The notes: generated by a model not told the origin, from the letters alone. A stretch of DNA of 9,328 bases from DATKIY01 sp035543875 (GCA_035543875.1 DATKIY010000157.1:1-9328); one strand, 5' to 3'. Shown: positions 1-6,121, counted from the stretch's first letter. Made by a program: numbers and translations.

Positions 1-287
1 ACGCCAACGTTGCTTCCTACAGACATGACTCTGGGCCGCGAAGGGACACATGCCCAATTTTCGATTGACGGCGAACGGCAACCGTTTACCCGCTGCGTGT
101 TTACCTTGCTGAAGAAAGGGTGTTCATCAACTGCGGCGGACGAATCAGTCTCCAAGGGGTTACGCCCAGTTGGCCTGCTCATGCTCGCCGCGACTAGAAC
201 GACGACGACGAGCGCAGCCAGACTCGGAACTATCCAACGTCGAAGGCATATCCGCACCCTCGTTACCCAGCCACCACGCGTTTTCAC
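1..287 (-). CDS. Unrecognised membrane-anchored or secreted protein, N-terminal part (runs off the left edge)
   Basis: An open frame on the minus strand runs without a stop from a GTG at 287 to the window edge, giving about 95 residues. I do not recognise the family. It begins VKTRGGWVTRVRICLRRW, rich in arginine. A hydrophobic stretch of about 18 residues follows (IVPSLAALVVVLVAASM, about residues 19-35), typical of a signal peptide or single membrane anchor. The visible part after it is polar and has two cysteines 12 residues apart (CRSPSIENWAC), suggesting an extracytoplasmic domain. The frame is open upstream to a stop at 335-333, and GTG 287 is its first usable start. A purine-rich GAAGGAG (319-313) lies about 25 bases upstream, too far to be a normal ribosome site, so the start is uncertain; GTG 257 is an alternative. 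It lies 84 bases downstream of arr on the same strand and could be cotranscribed. The positively charged N-terminus plus hydrophobic stretch is the main reason to believe it is a gene. Confidence 0.45.
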   Translation of the reverse strand, partial: MKTRGGWVTRVRICLRRWIVPSLAALVVVVLVAASMSRPTGRNPLETDSSAAVDEHPFFSKVNTQRVNGCRSPSIENWACVPSRPRVMSVGSNVG

Positions 288-371
288 CGGTGGTCGGGCG
301 GTCCTGTGGTTTCTCCTTCGGTAATTCCTTAATCAGAGTGGGTGGCGGGTGTTCGCACCAAGCAGCGCCGG

Positions 372-782
372 TTAGTTGATGATTTCGCCGCGTACGTCTG
401 CGCGGATCGCCGCCAACCGGTCTTGCCATTCCTGGAGCGCCGCCGGGGTTAGCCGCGTCCAATCGGTTACCTCGCCGACGAGCCTGAGAGGGTCTCGGCT
501 GCGGTAGGACCGGGTTGGGTTACCGGGGAACTTCTTGTCGGTCACGTTCGGGTCGTCCTCGAACGCCCCTGTTGGCTCAACGGCGTAGACGCGGGGAGCG
601 GCGTCGCCTGGCGCGAGTTCCGCAGCGAGTCCCGCACCGTCACGCAGCGCGGTGAAGTAGATGTGGTTCATCAGGACTTCGGGCCGGTAGTTCGACCGGA
701 AGCCCGCTGTGAGGAGATCGCCAACTCGCAGATCGGCTTTCGTGCCGTGGAAGAACGGCCCCTCATCCAACACGTCGCTCAC
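372..782 (-). CDS. arr: Rifamycin ADP-ribosyltransferase (Arr)
   Basis: A 136-residue protein, close to the usual 140 or so for the family. Arr enzymes transfer ADP-ribose from NAD+ to a hydroxyl of the rifamycin ansa bridge and so inactivate the drug in the cytoplasm. The family signatures are present in order: GPFFHGTKADLRVGDLL (His12 of the HGTK motif), MNHIYFTAL (Tyr42), YAVEPTG, and FEDDPNVTDKKFPGNPTRSYR (Asp76/Asp77). By position these match the catalytic His, Tyr and Asp known for the Mycobacterium smegmatis enzyme. The start is GTG at 782: GGAGG lies 8 bases upstream, and homology begins at VSDVLDEGPFF. The same frame stays open to 1133, but that extension reads through the tRNA-like and repeat sequences and is not coding. 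Nothing is truncated or missing, so it should be functional. The remnants of mobile sequence just upstream raise the possibility that it was acquired, though intrinsic arr genes are common in actinobacteria. Confidence 0.93.
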   Translation of the reverse strand: MSDVLDEGPFFHGTKADLRVGDLLTAGFRSNYRPEVLMNHIYFTALRDGAGLAAELAPGDAAPRVYAVEPTGAFEDDPNVTDKKFPGNPTRSYRSRDPLRLVGEVTDWTRLTPAALQEWQDRLAAIRADVRGEIIN

Positions 783-790
783 GGCCACAG

Positions 791-795
791 CCTCC
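791..795 (-). promoter_or_regulatory. Ribosome binding site of arr
   Basis: The minus strand reads GGAGG here, 8 bases before the GTG at 782. This strong match fixes the start of arr well inside the long open frame that continues upstream. Confidence 0.75.
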
Positions 796-820
796 GGGGA
801 CGACAACGGTGTACTGGCGC

Positions 821-849
821 ATAATGCCGGATGTCGCTCGCTCTGCCCA
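821..849 (-). promoter_or_regulatory. Possible promoter of arr
   Basis: On the minus strand TGGGCA (849-844, four of six matches to the -35 consensus) is followed after exactly 17 bases by CATTAT (826-821, four of six matches to the -10 consensus). This would start transcription about 30 bases before the arr GTG, leaving room for the ribosome site. It is an inference from spacing and partial matches only. Confidence 0.35.
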
Positions 850-885
850 GGAGTGGGACCGGTCGCCAAGCCAACCCTGCTTCTC

Positions 886-929
886 GGGCCACGGGTTCGG
901 GGGTTCGATTCCCCGGTGGCCCACCCGTT
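886..929 (+). repeat. tRNA 3'-end-like hairpin, copy A of an imperfect direct repeat
   Basis: GGGCCAC (886-892) pairs perfectly with GTGGCCC (916-922) over seven bases, the length of a tRNA acceptor stem. Between them is a T-arm-like hairpin: GGGGG, then the classic T-loop TTCGATT (904-910), then CCCCG (four of five stem pairs). ACC follows the stem at 923-925, like a discriminator base plus CC. D and anticodon arms are not present in the normal place, so this is not a complete tRNA gene. It resembles the 3' tRNA segment that integrases leave as an attachment site. A related sequence lies at 6924-6959 in the same orientation; both share a GGTTC before the T-arm and CACCCGTT after it. Confidence 0.5.
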
Positions 930-945
930 GCGAATTTTCCTGAAT

Positions 946-1011
946 GGCTCCGGCTGATGCGTTACATGGCTTCGCCTGTTGGTTGACGGTGGTTTCGCCT
1001 GATGCGTGACA
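946..1011 (-). repeat. Two 21-base direct repeats, possible insertion-sequence end remnant
   Basis: The units at 946-966 and 991-1011 match at 17 of 21 positions and share CTGATGCGT. On the minus strand each begins with TGT (TGTAACGCATCAG and TGTCACGCATCAG). Multiple spaced copies of a sequence of about 20 bases beginning with TGT are typical of the transposase-binding ends of IS21-like elements. If so, the outer tip would be at 1011 and the element would extend leftward. No transposase gene is present there, so at most a stub remains. The family assignment is from memory of the pattern, not from a match. Confidence 0.35.
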
Positions 1012-1212
1012 CTCCTTCCATGTTGGTGGAGTTGAGCGTCGTCGAACAGAGGTATCAGGCCGCTTATTGACAGGGATGCGCCAGGGGGAGTTGGTTTAGC
1101 CAGTCCGGTCCTTCGACAGTTGGGGGCCACCATGAGGTGTGAGTTGGGGCTTGCGGGACCCGTGAGACCCCCGATCGACTCGTCGCGCTGTGGTAGTCCC
1201 TAAGACTGTGCG

Positions 1213-2547
1213 ATGACCGAGCGGCCGGAAACCAAGTACGCGGTCGCCGCCGACGGTGTGCATATTGCGTATCAGGCTTTCGGTGTGGGGCGGTACGACA
1301 TCGTTTTCGTCCCTGGGCAGATTTCCCACCTGGACCTGCAGTGGGAGCTGCCCGAGAATGCGCGATGGCTCCGCCAGCTGGCCCAGTTGGGCCGCGTCGT
1401 CATCATGGATCGACGCGGAGTAGGTCTCTCCGATCGACTCTCTCCGGCGGATCTGCCCCCGGCGGAAGTGCTGGCGGAGGATCTCGGAGTGGTCATGGAT
1501 GCTGCTGGCGCGACCAGGCCACTGCTCTTTGGTTATGCGGAGGGTGGACAGATCTCCTCGCTGTTCGCGGCGCTCCACCCGGAGCGAATTTCCGCCCTCA
1601 TTGTCTACGCGACGTGGACACACGTCTCCGACGAGGACAAGAAGGAATGGGAGCACTACATCGATTGGGCGACATCGCGTTGGGGCGCGACGGAGGTCGC
1701 GGTGTTCGATGTCCGCGATATGGTGCCGAGCTGGGCAGACGATCCCTCGATGGTTGATTGGGTTGGACGTGTGCAGCGCTCCGCGCTCAGCCCGGGAGCC
1801 ATCAGTCCGCTCCTTCGGCTCAGCATTTCATTAGACGTGCGCAGCGTTCTGCCGACAATCGGTGTGCCAACCCTGGTCATGCATCGCGAACGCGATAGCA
1901 GCGTGGACGTCGAGACGTTGGCTGACGTCGCAGCTTTGATACCCGATGCGCAGCACGTTGTGCTTCCGGGATCGGACCACTGGATTTACGCCGAGCCGCA
2001 GGAACCAATGTTCGAGGCGATCGGGCCATTCATCGACGGCCTGACTGGCGTCCATCGGCAGCCGGCGCGACGCCTTGCCACTGTGCTGTTCACGGACATC
2101 GTTGGCTCGACAGAACGGTCGGCCGAGTTAGGTGACACGGCGTGGAAAGAGACGCTTCAGGCGCACCGCGAAATCGTCCGAGAATCGCTTGCCCGATGGG
2201 GCGGTCGGGAGATAAGCACTGCAGGCGATGGATTCTTCGCGACTTTCGACGGCCCGGCAGCCGCCTGCCGGTGCGCGCTCGACATCATGTCTGACCTCGG
2301 TGCGACCGGTCTGCAGATCCGAGCTGGTGTGCACACCGGTGAAGTTGAAACCATTGACGGCGAAATTGGTGGTCTTGGCGTCACCATTGGTGCCCGGATC
2401 GGGGCGCTTCCCAACGCATCGGAGTTATTTGTCTCTTCCACGGTGAAGGACCTGACGGCTGGGTCGGGCCTCATTTTTGACGACGTGGGCGAACACGCGC
2501 TTAAGGGCGTGCCTGATCGCTGGCGCTTGTATCGGGTGGTGCGGTGA
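1213..2547 (+). CDS. Hydrolase-like/class III adenylate cyclase fusion, copy 1
   Basis: A 444-residue protein with the layout of mycobacterial Rv1900c (LipJ): an N-terminal alpha/beta-hydrolase fold (about 8-278) and a C-terminal class III nucleotide cyclase domain (about 285-444) that should make cAMP from ATP as a dimer. The cyclase has both metal-binding aspartates, Asp295 in FTDIVGST and Asp339 in AGDGFF, and the transition-state Arg395. The usual substrate-specifying Lys is Ser335, and the usual Asn is Thr391; such departures are common in this subclass. The hydrolase part has RRGVGLSD and a C-terminal GSDH, but the nucleophile elbow reads GYAEG, with Ala109 instead of Ser, so it probably cannot hydrolyse esters and may bind a ligand. 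ATG 1213 is the first start after an in-frame stop; no strong ribosome site is seen. No signal peptide or membrane segment is seen, so the protein should be cytoplasmic. It is followed one base after its stop by a paralogue. Confidence 0.9.
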   Translation: MTERPETKYAVAADGVHIAYQAFGVGRYDIVFVPGQISHLDLQWELPENARWLRQLAQLGRVVIMDRRGVGLSDRLSPADLPPAEVLAEDLGVVMDAAGATRPLLFGYAEGGQISSLFAALHPERISALIVYATWTHVSDEDKKEWEHYIDWATSRWGATEVAVFDVRDMVPSWADDPSMVDWVGRVQRSALSPGAISPLLRLSISLDVRSVLPTIGVPTLVMHRERDSSVDVETLADVAALIPDAQHVVLPGSDHWIYAEPQEPMFEAIGPFIDGLTGVHRQPARRLATVLFTDIVGSTERSAELGDTAWKETLQAHREIVRESLARWGGREISTAGDGFFATFDGPAAACRCALDIMSDLGATGLQIRAGVHTGEVETIDGEIGGLGVTIGARIGALPNASELFVSSTVKDLTAGSGLIFDDVGEHALKGVPDRWRLYRVVR

Positions 2548-2548
2548 G

Positions 2549-3889
2549 GTGGATATACCCGTAACGCAATACGCGACCACTGCCGATGGCGTGTCCATCG
2601 CCTACCAAGTCGTGGGTGACGGTGCGTTGGACATCGTCATGGTCCAGTCTGCTTATGCGGCGAATGCCGACCTGGCGTGGGAATGGTCAGTGTTGAGAGA
2701 CGGTTATCAACTCCTTGCCGCTCGGGGACGGCTATTGCTTTTTGACCGCCGCGGGTCGGGGCTGTCGGACAGTGTCAGCGGCGAGCATCTGCCGACGCTG
2801 GAAGCCCGGATGGAAGACATCAGGGCGGTGATGGACGCCGCCGGGTCGGAGCGAGCCGTGCTGTACGGCCTCGAAGACGGAGCCGCCCATTGCTTTCTGT
2901 TCGCCGCCACATACCCGGAGCGGACGCAGGCAGTCATCACCATGGGTGCGTCATGCCGGGCGCTTTGGGCACCGGAAGCACCGTGGGGCTGGACGGAAGA
3001 GCGGTGGGCGGAGGAGCTCCGCGATGTCGAGCAGCGTTGGGGGACCATGGAGTTCGTCCAAGACCTCGCCGAGGTGGTCTTTCCCTCCCGAGCTCACGAT
3101 CAGGTGTTCATCGCCGAGTACGCGCGCATGCTGCGGCATTCGCTGCGCAAGGCTGACGCTTTGGCGGTGAACCGCATGTACAGAGACACCGACGTTCGTC
3201 ACGTCCTACCAACCATCCAGGCCCCGACGCTGGTCATGCACCTGGCGGGAGACTTGGTCGAACCCATAGAAGAAGGCCATTACATCGCCGAGCGGATTCC
3301 CGGTGCCGTTCTTGTCGAGTTGCCGGGCTCGGATCACGAAGTTGTCGGGGACTGTGAGTCCATCGATCGTTTCCTTGCTGATCTAGCTACCGAGGAGGCC
3401 GGATTCGACCGTGTGTTGTCGACCGTGCTTTTCACCGACATCGTTGGCTCAACAACCAGGGCTGTGGAGATCGGCGACAGGGCGTGGAAGGACCTACTCC
3501 AAGAGCACAACCAGGCGCTGAGGACCATGCTCGCCAGATACCGAGGCAACGAGGTAGACACAGCGGGTGATGGGTTCTTCGGAACTTTCGACGGGCCGGC
3601 CAGAGCAGTTCGCTGTGGGCTCGGGATGATCGGCGCGGTTAAGTCTCTCGGGTTAGAGATTCGAGTCGGCGTGCATACCGGCGAGGTCCAGACGATCGAC
3701 GGGAAGGCGGGTGGCATAGCGGTCGCAATCGGCGCCAGGGTGGCGGGGGCTGCTGGCGCGTCGGAGGTGGTCGTGTCTAGCACCGTGAAGGATCTCGTCG
3801 CCGGGTCCGGCCTCGTTTTCGCAGATGCTGGGGAACGGGAGCTCAAGGGTGTGCCCGATCGCTGGCGTCTCTACCGAGTGGTGACGTGA
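2549..3889 (+). CDS. Hydrolase-like/class III adenylate cyclase fusion, copy 2
   Basis: A 446-residue paralogue of the preceding protein, alike over its whole length and most similar in the cyclase domain. The hydrolase-like domain is about 10-280 and the cyclase about 288-446. Asp297 (FTDIVGST) and Asp341 (AGDGFF) should bind the two metals, and Arg397 is kept. The Lys position is Asp337 and the Asn position is Ala393. The nucleophile elbow reads GLEDG, with Glu109 in place of Ser, so this domain too is probably not catalytic. The start is GTG 2549, one base after the upstream TGA: alignment of VDIPVTQYATTADGVSIAYQ with the start of copy 1 supports it. The frame is open back to 2477, but that stretch lies inside copy 1. 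Tight spacing implies cotranscription and translational coupling, so both cyclases would be made together and might even form mixed dimers (inference). Class III catalytic sites lie at dimer interfaces. Confidence 0.9.
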   Translation: MDIPVTQYATTADGVSIAYQVVGDGALDIVMVQSAYAANADLAWEWSVLRDGYQLLAARGRLLLFDRRGSGLSDSVSGEHLPTLEARMEDIRAVMDAAGSERAVLYGLEDGAAHCFLFAATYPERTQAVITMGASCRALWAPEAPWGWTEERWAEELRDVEQRWGTMEFVQDLAEVVFPSRAHDQVFIAEYARMLRHSLRKADALAVNRMYRDTDVRHVLPTIQAPTLVMHLAGDLVEPIEEGHYIAERIPGAVLVELPGSDHEVVGDCESIDRFLADLATEEAGFDRVLSTVLFTDIVGSTTRAVEIGDRAWKDLLQEHNQALRTMLARYRGNEVDTAGDGFFGTFDGPARAVRCGLGMIGAVKSLGLEIRVGVHTGEVQTIDGKAGGIAVAIGARVAGAAGASEVVVSSTVKDLVAGSGLVFADAGERELKGVPDRWRLYRVVT

Positions 3890-3906
3890 GGTGCACACTC
3901 GGCGGT

Positions 3907-4317
3907 ATGAAATCCGATCTCATTGATGTCCGAACCGGCACAGAGGAAACAGTTGCAGATATCACTGCGGCGTGTGAGCGGTATGTGCTCGCGTTGGGGG
4001 ATGGCTTGTTGCACCTGTTCGTCCCCCACGCCACAGCCGGTATCGCCGTCCTCGAAACCGGAGCTGGTAGTGATGTCGACCTACTGGCCGCATTGCGCGA
4101 CGTGTTACCGGCAGACGATCGCTGGGCGCATCGCCACGGCAGTGAGGGACACGGTCGCTCGCATGTGCTGCCCGCCTTCATCCCGCCCTATGCCACCATC
4201 CCCGTGATGGCTGGACGCATTGCTCTCGGCCAGTGGCAAAGCATCTGCCTAGTCGACCTCAACGTCGACAACCCCGTGCGACAGGTCCGCCTTACGTTCC
4301 AGCCGCTTGGCTCCTAA
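3907..4317 (+). CDS. YjbQ-family (UPF0047) protein, possible thiamine-phosphate synthase-like
   Basis: A 136-residue single-domain protein of normal family length. Family hallmarks are present: DITAACERYV near the N-terminus, PHATAGIAVLETG (His41), a DRWAHRHGSEGHGRSH stretch (residues 71-86) with several conserved histidines, IPVMAGRIALGQWQS (98-112), and the closing VRQVRLTF strand. The cluster of His residues is thought to form the active or metal site. Some members have a secondary thiamine-phosphate synthase activity, but the main role is unsettled. I chose ATG 3907 because actinobacterial members begin near MKS. GTG 3886 would add seven residues and overlap the upstream stop by four bases, and is a real alternative. 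It lies 17 bases after the second cyclase and is probably the last gene of that operon. Its TAA (4315-4317) overlaps the TAG of the convergent oxidase gene. Confidence 0.85.
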   Translation: MKSDLIDVRTGTEETVADITAACERYVLALGDGLLHLFVPHATAGIAVLETGAGSDVDLLAALRDVLPADDRWAHRHGSEGHGRSHVLPAFIPPYATIPVMAGRIALGQWQSICLVDLNVDNPVRQVRLTFQPLGS

Positions 4318-5441
4318 CGTCCGATCGCACTGGCAGCGGAGACCGTTCCCTGCAAGCCAGAACGGTCGAGCTTGAAGAGCGGGTTGGGTGGATTGCCTTC
4401 GACCACGTCAGCCACCACAGGGCCGAGTGCAGGTCCAAACTTGAAGGCGTGTCCCGAGCACCCACACGCTAGAACGAGCGAGCCAACTCGGTCGATCACA
4501 AAGTCGGAGTCAGGAGTGAGCGTCCACGGGTGGCGTTGGCTGTAAGCCACCCGTTGCGGGGCGCCTCCCAGGTGTTCGCGCGCCCAACCTAGGAGACGCG
4601 CTTCCTCTGCGACGTCAGCCGACCACTCCTCGGTATCTGAATGCCAGCCTTCCGCTCCAGCATCGAAAGCGAGTTTGTAGCCGATGCCCGGGACCGGATG
4701 GCCATAGACCCCCACACCTCCGGGCTCTGGCCAGTCGGCGATACCCGGCCGATCGACCATGGTTGGGGCGTCGAGAAACGTCACCTGTGCGATGGCAGGG
4801 GCTAACGGCAACGAGATCCCTAGCGGTAGGAGAAGACCGCCAGTCCACGGACCAGCCGCGATGATGACGCAGTCGGCTTGGACGGTGTGCTCAGTAGTGC
4901 GCACAACTGCCGGCTCGCCGGGCTCGATGGCGAGGACCCGCTCCGGCATCAGCATTCGTACGCCCGCATCAGCCGCGGCCAGACGGAGTGCTTCCATGCC
5001 TTCGGCCGCCATCACCGTGCCCGCCTGCTGCTGGAAAAGGCCATTGCGTCCGTCCGACAGCTCGGGCATGACGCGCCGCAGCTCAGCAGCGGTACGGCGC
5101 TCAAGCGTCGCACCGGCGGTCGCCGAAGACTCGACAAGTGCGTCCAGGACAGGCTCGGGACCGAAATCAACTTGGCCTGTCAGCTGCAAGATGGTGCGCC
5201 CGCTAGCACGTTCAAGGGCGGCCCAACGTGCCAACGCGTCGCGGGCAAGCTCGACGTAGAAGGGCTCGCTGTACGCGACCCGAATGCTTCTCGAGGCGCC
5301 GGTTGAAGAGGTTGCCGGATGCCCTGATCCAAAGCGATCGATGACTATTACGGCTCGGCCACGCCGGGCGAGTTCCAGAGCTGTTGCGAGTCCGAAAACC
5401 CCTCCGCCCACCACGACATCATCAGTCCGCAGGTGGTTCAT
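4314..5441 (-). CDS. FAD-dependent amine oxidase, monomeric sarcosine oxidase-like (DAO family)
   Basis: A 375-residue protein, the usual length for monomeric sarcosine and N-methyl-amino-acid oxidases, which oxidise an N-methyl amine with O2 to release formaldehyde and H2O2. The N-terminal dinucleotide fold is clear: DDVVVGGGVFGLATALELARRG, then VIVIDR. GASRSIRVAY gives Arg51 and Arg54, matching the flavin-contacting and carboxylate-binding arginines of sarcosine oxidase. Lys256 in GYKLAFD sits where the oxygen-activating Lys is expected, and CSGHAFKF (328-335) carries the second carboxylate-binding Lys. The odd point is RHPWTLTPD: His304 replaces the Cys that normally binds FAD covalently. 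The substrate is therefore likely an N-alkyl amino acid, but FAD may be non-covalent. ATG 5441 overlaps the TGA of the upstream reductase by one base (TGATG); GTG 5444 is an alternative start. The pair should be one operon. Confidence 0.87.
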   Translation of the reverse strand: MNHLRTDDVVVGGGVFGLATALELARRGRAVIVIDRFGSGHPATSSTGASRSIRVAYSEPFYVELARDALARWAALERASGRTILQLTGQVDFGPEPVLDALVESSATAGATLERRTAAELRRVMPELSDGRNGLFQQQAGTVMAAEGMEALRLAAADAGVRMLMPERVLAIEPGEPAVVRTTEHTVQADCVIIAAGPWTGGLLLPLGISLPLAPAIAQVTFLDAPTMVDRPGIADWPEPGGVGVYGHPVPGIGYKLAFDAGAEGWHSDTEEWSADVAEEARLLGWAREHLGGAPQRVAYSQRHPWTLTPDSDFVIDRVGSLVLACGCSGHAFKFGPALGPVVADVVEGNPPNPLFKLDRSGLQGTVSAASAIGR

Positions 5442-6025
5442 CACACCAGCGTATTTCGTACTGGCTCGTAAGTGAGGAAGACAAGGCCGTCACCGACGGT
5501 CTTGCTGCCGACGAGGCGCAGCGGTTTCTTCGCGCTGACCTCACTGAACAGACGCTTGCCGGCCCCCACTACGACTGGAAAGACGAACAGCCGCAGCTCA
5601 TCGACTAGGTCGTTGTCGAGCAGCGTGCGCACGAGTTGGTAGCTGGCATAGACGACGATGTCTCCGTCGAGCGCCTGCTTCAGCTTTGAGACTTCGTCCA
5701 CGACGTCTCCATTCAAAACCGTCGCGTTACTCCAGCGCGGATGTTGGAGGGTCGACGACACGATGTACTTCGGCAGGTTGTTCAACTTGTCGGCCCACTC
5801 GCCAGTCCGGGATTCCCAGCGCGTGGCAAACCATTCATCGCTCCGCCGACCCAGCAGCAACGCCTCGGTGCGCAGCGCCTCTTCGAACTCGACCTTGCCC
5901 CACGCTTCGAGGTTCCTACTCCCGGCCTCGGTGAACCAGCCACCCAGGCTGAAGCCCTCCGTACCGTCGGGGTCCTCGACCACGCCGTCGAGCGAGACGT
6001 TCGTGCTGATCACAATTTTTCCCAT
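5441..6025 (-). CDS. RibD C-terminal/dihydrofolate reductase-like protein
   Basis: A 194-residue protein of the small stand-alone RibD_C (YyaP/YwjB-like) group with a DHFR fold, expected to be an NADPH-dependent reductase of an unknown, perhaps pteridine-like, substrate. Visible landmarks are an N-terminal strand MGKIVISTNVSLDGVVEDPDG, the LLLGRRSDEWFA segment (57-67), KYIVSSTL (86-93), and the long block LVRTLLDNDLVDELRLFVFP with VVVGAGKRLF (131-160). The short turn before that block, usually glycine-rich (HGSGQLV-like), reads YASYQLV here, so cofactor contacts may differ. The start is ATG 6025: AAGGAGG lies six bases upstream and family similarity begins at that Met. The frame is open back to 6166, but that extension crosses the intergenic region. 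It is first in an operon with the sarcosine-oxidase-like gene and divergent from the methyltransferase gene. True substrate unknown. Confidence 0.88.
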   Translation of the reverse strand: MGKIVISTNVSLDGVVEDPDGTEGFSLGGWFTEAGSRNLEAWGKVEFEEALRTEALLLGRRSDEWFATRWESRTGEWADKLNNLPKYIVSSTLQHPRWSNATVLNGDVVDEVSKLKQALDGDIVVYASYQLVRTLLDNDLVDELRLFVFPVVVGAGKRLFSEVSAKKPLRLVGSKTVGDGLVFLTYEPVRNTLV

Positions 6026-6121
6026 GTAGGTCCTCCTTCGTGGCCACCCTTCCAAACTTTTCTTCGGTTCACCCCCGTTAGGTTGAGTGTTAGACGAGAT
6101 TGAGGGACGAGGACACACTCG
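6026..6121. promoter_or_regulatory. Shared divergent promoter region
   Basis: These 96 bases separate two divergent genes and must hold both of their promoters unless one is read from farther away. I see no convincing -35/-10 pair. GTTAG occurs twice, 13 bases apart, within CGTTAGGTTGAGTGTTAGA, which could be a half-site pair for a regulator, but this is weak. A modest GACGAGGAC precedes the methyltransferase ATG. Confidence 0.4.
6032..6038 (-). promoter_or_regulatory. Ribosome binding site of the RibD_C-like gene
   Basis: The minus strand reads AAGGAGG, six bases before ATG 6025. It is the strongest ribosome site in the window and decides the start against the longer open frame. Confidence 0.85.

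Larger units (their letters stand above)
783..1212. other. 430-base gap between divergent arr and the cyclase operon
   Basis: No credible gene is seen on either strand. The gap holds, in order, the arr ribosome site and possible promoter, a tRNA-3'-like hairpin, and a pair of insertion-sequence-like end repeats. The last 200 bases before 1213 contain no feature I can name. No good promoter or ribosome site is visible ahead of the first cyclase, whose ATG is the first start after an in-frame TAA at 1201-1203; weak or leaderless initiation is possible. Confidence 0.6.

Noticed and set aside
10..462. Reading frames of about 100 residues on both strands at the left edge
   Set aside because: They lack family features and compete with the GTG-started membrane-anchored frame and the end of arr, which fit better.
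835..925. A complete tRNA gene ending at 925
   Set aside because: The acceptor and T-arm look right, but trying the 5' half near 855 gives a poor acceptor match (4 of 7) and no anticodon stem at the expected position. Only a 3'-end-like piece is supported.
783..1133. N-terminal extension of arr by 117 residues
   Set aside because: The open frame crosses the tRNA-like hairpin and the repeats, has no family similarity, and the strong ribosome site lies before GTG 782.
1096..1656. A 186-residue minus-strand reading frame
   Set aside because: It is antisense to the first cyclase, has no recognisable domain and overlaps its start region; a shadow of GC-rich coding sequence.
2477..2548. Longer start for the second cyclase
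   Set aside because: The extra 24 residues lie inside the coding end of the first cyclase, and alignment of the paralogues supports GTG 2549.
3334..3846. A 170-residue minus-strand reading frame
   Set aside because: Antisense to the cyclase domain of copy 2, with low-complexity Ser/Pro/Thr composition typical of shadow frames.
4759..5259. A 166-residue plus-strand reading frame
   Set aside because: Antisense to the well-supported oxidase gene; Ser/Ala/Arg-rich with no motif.
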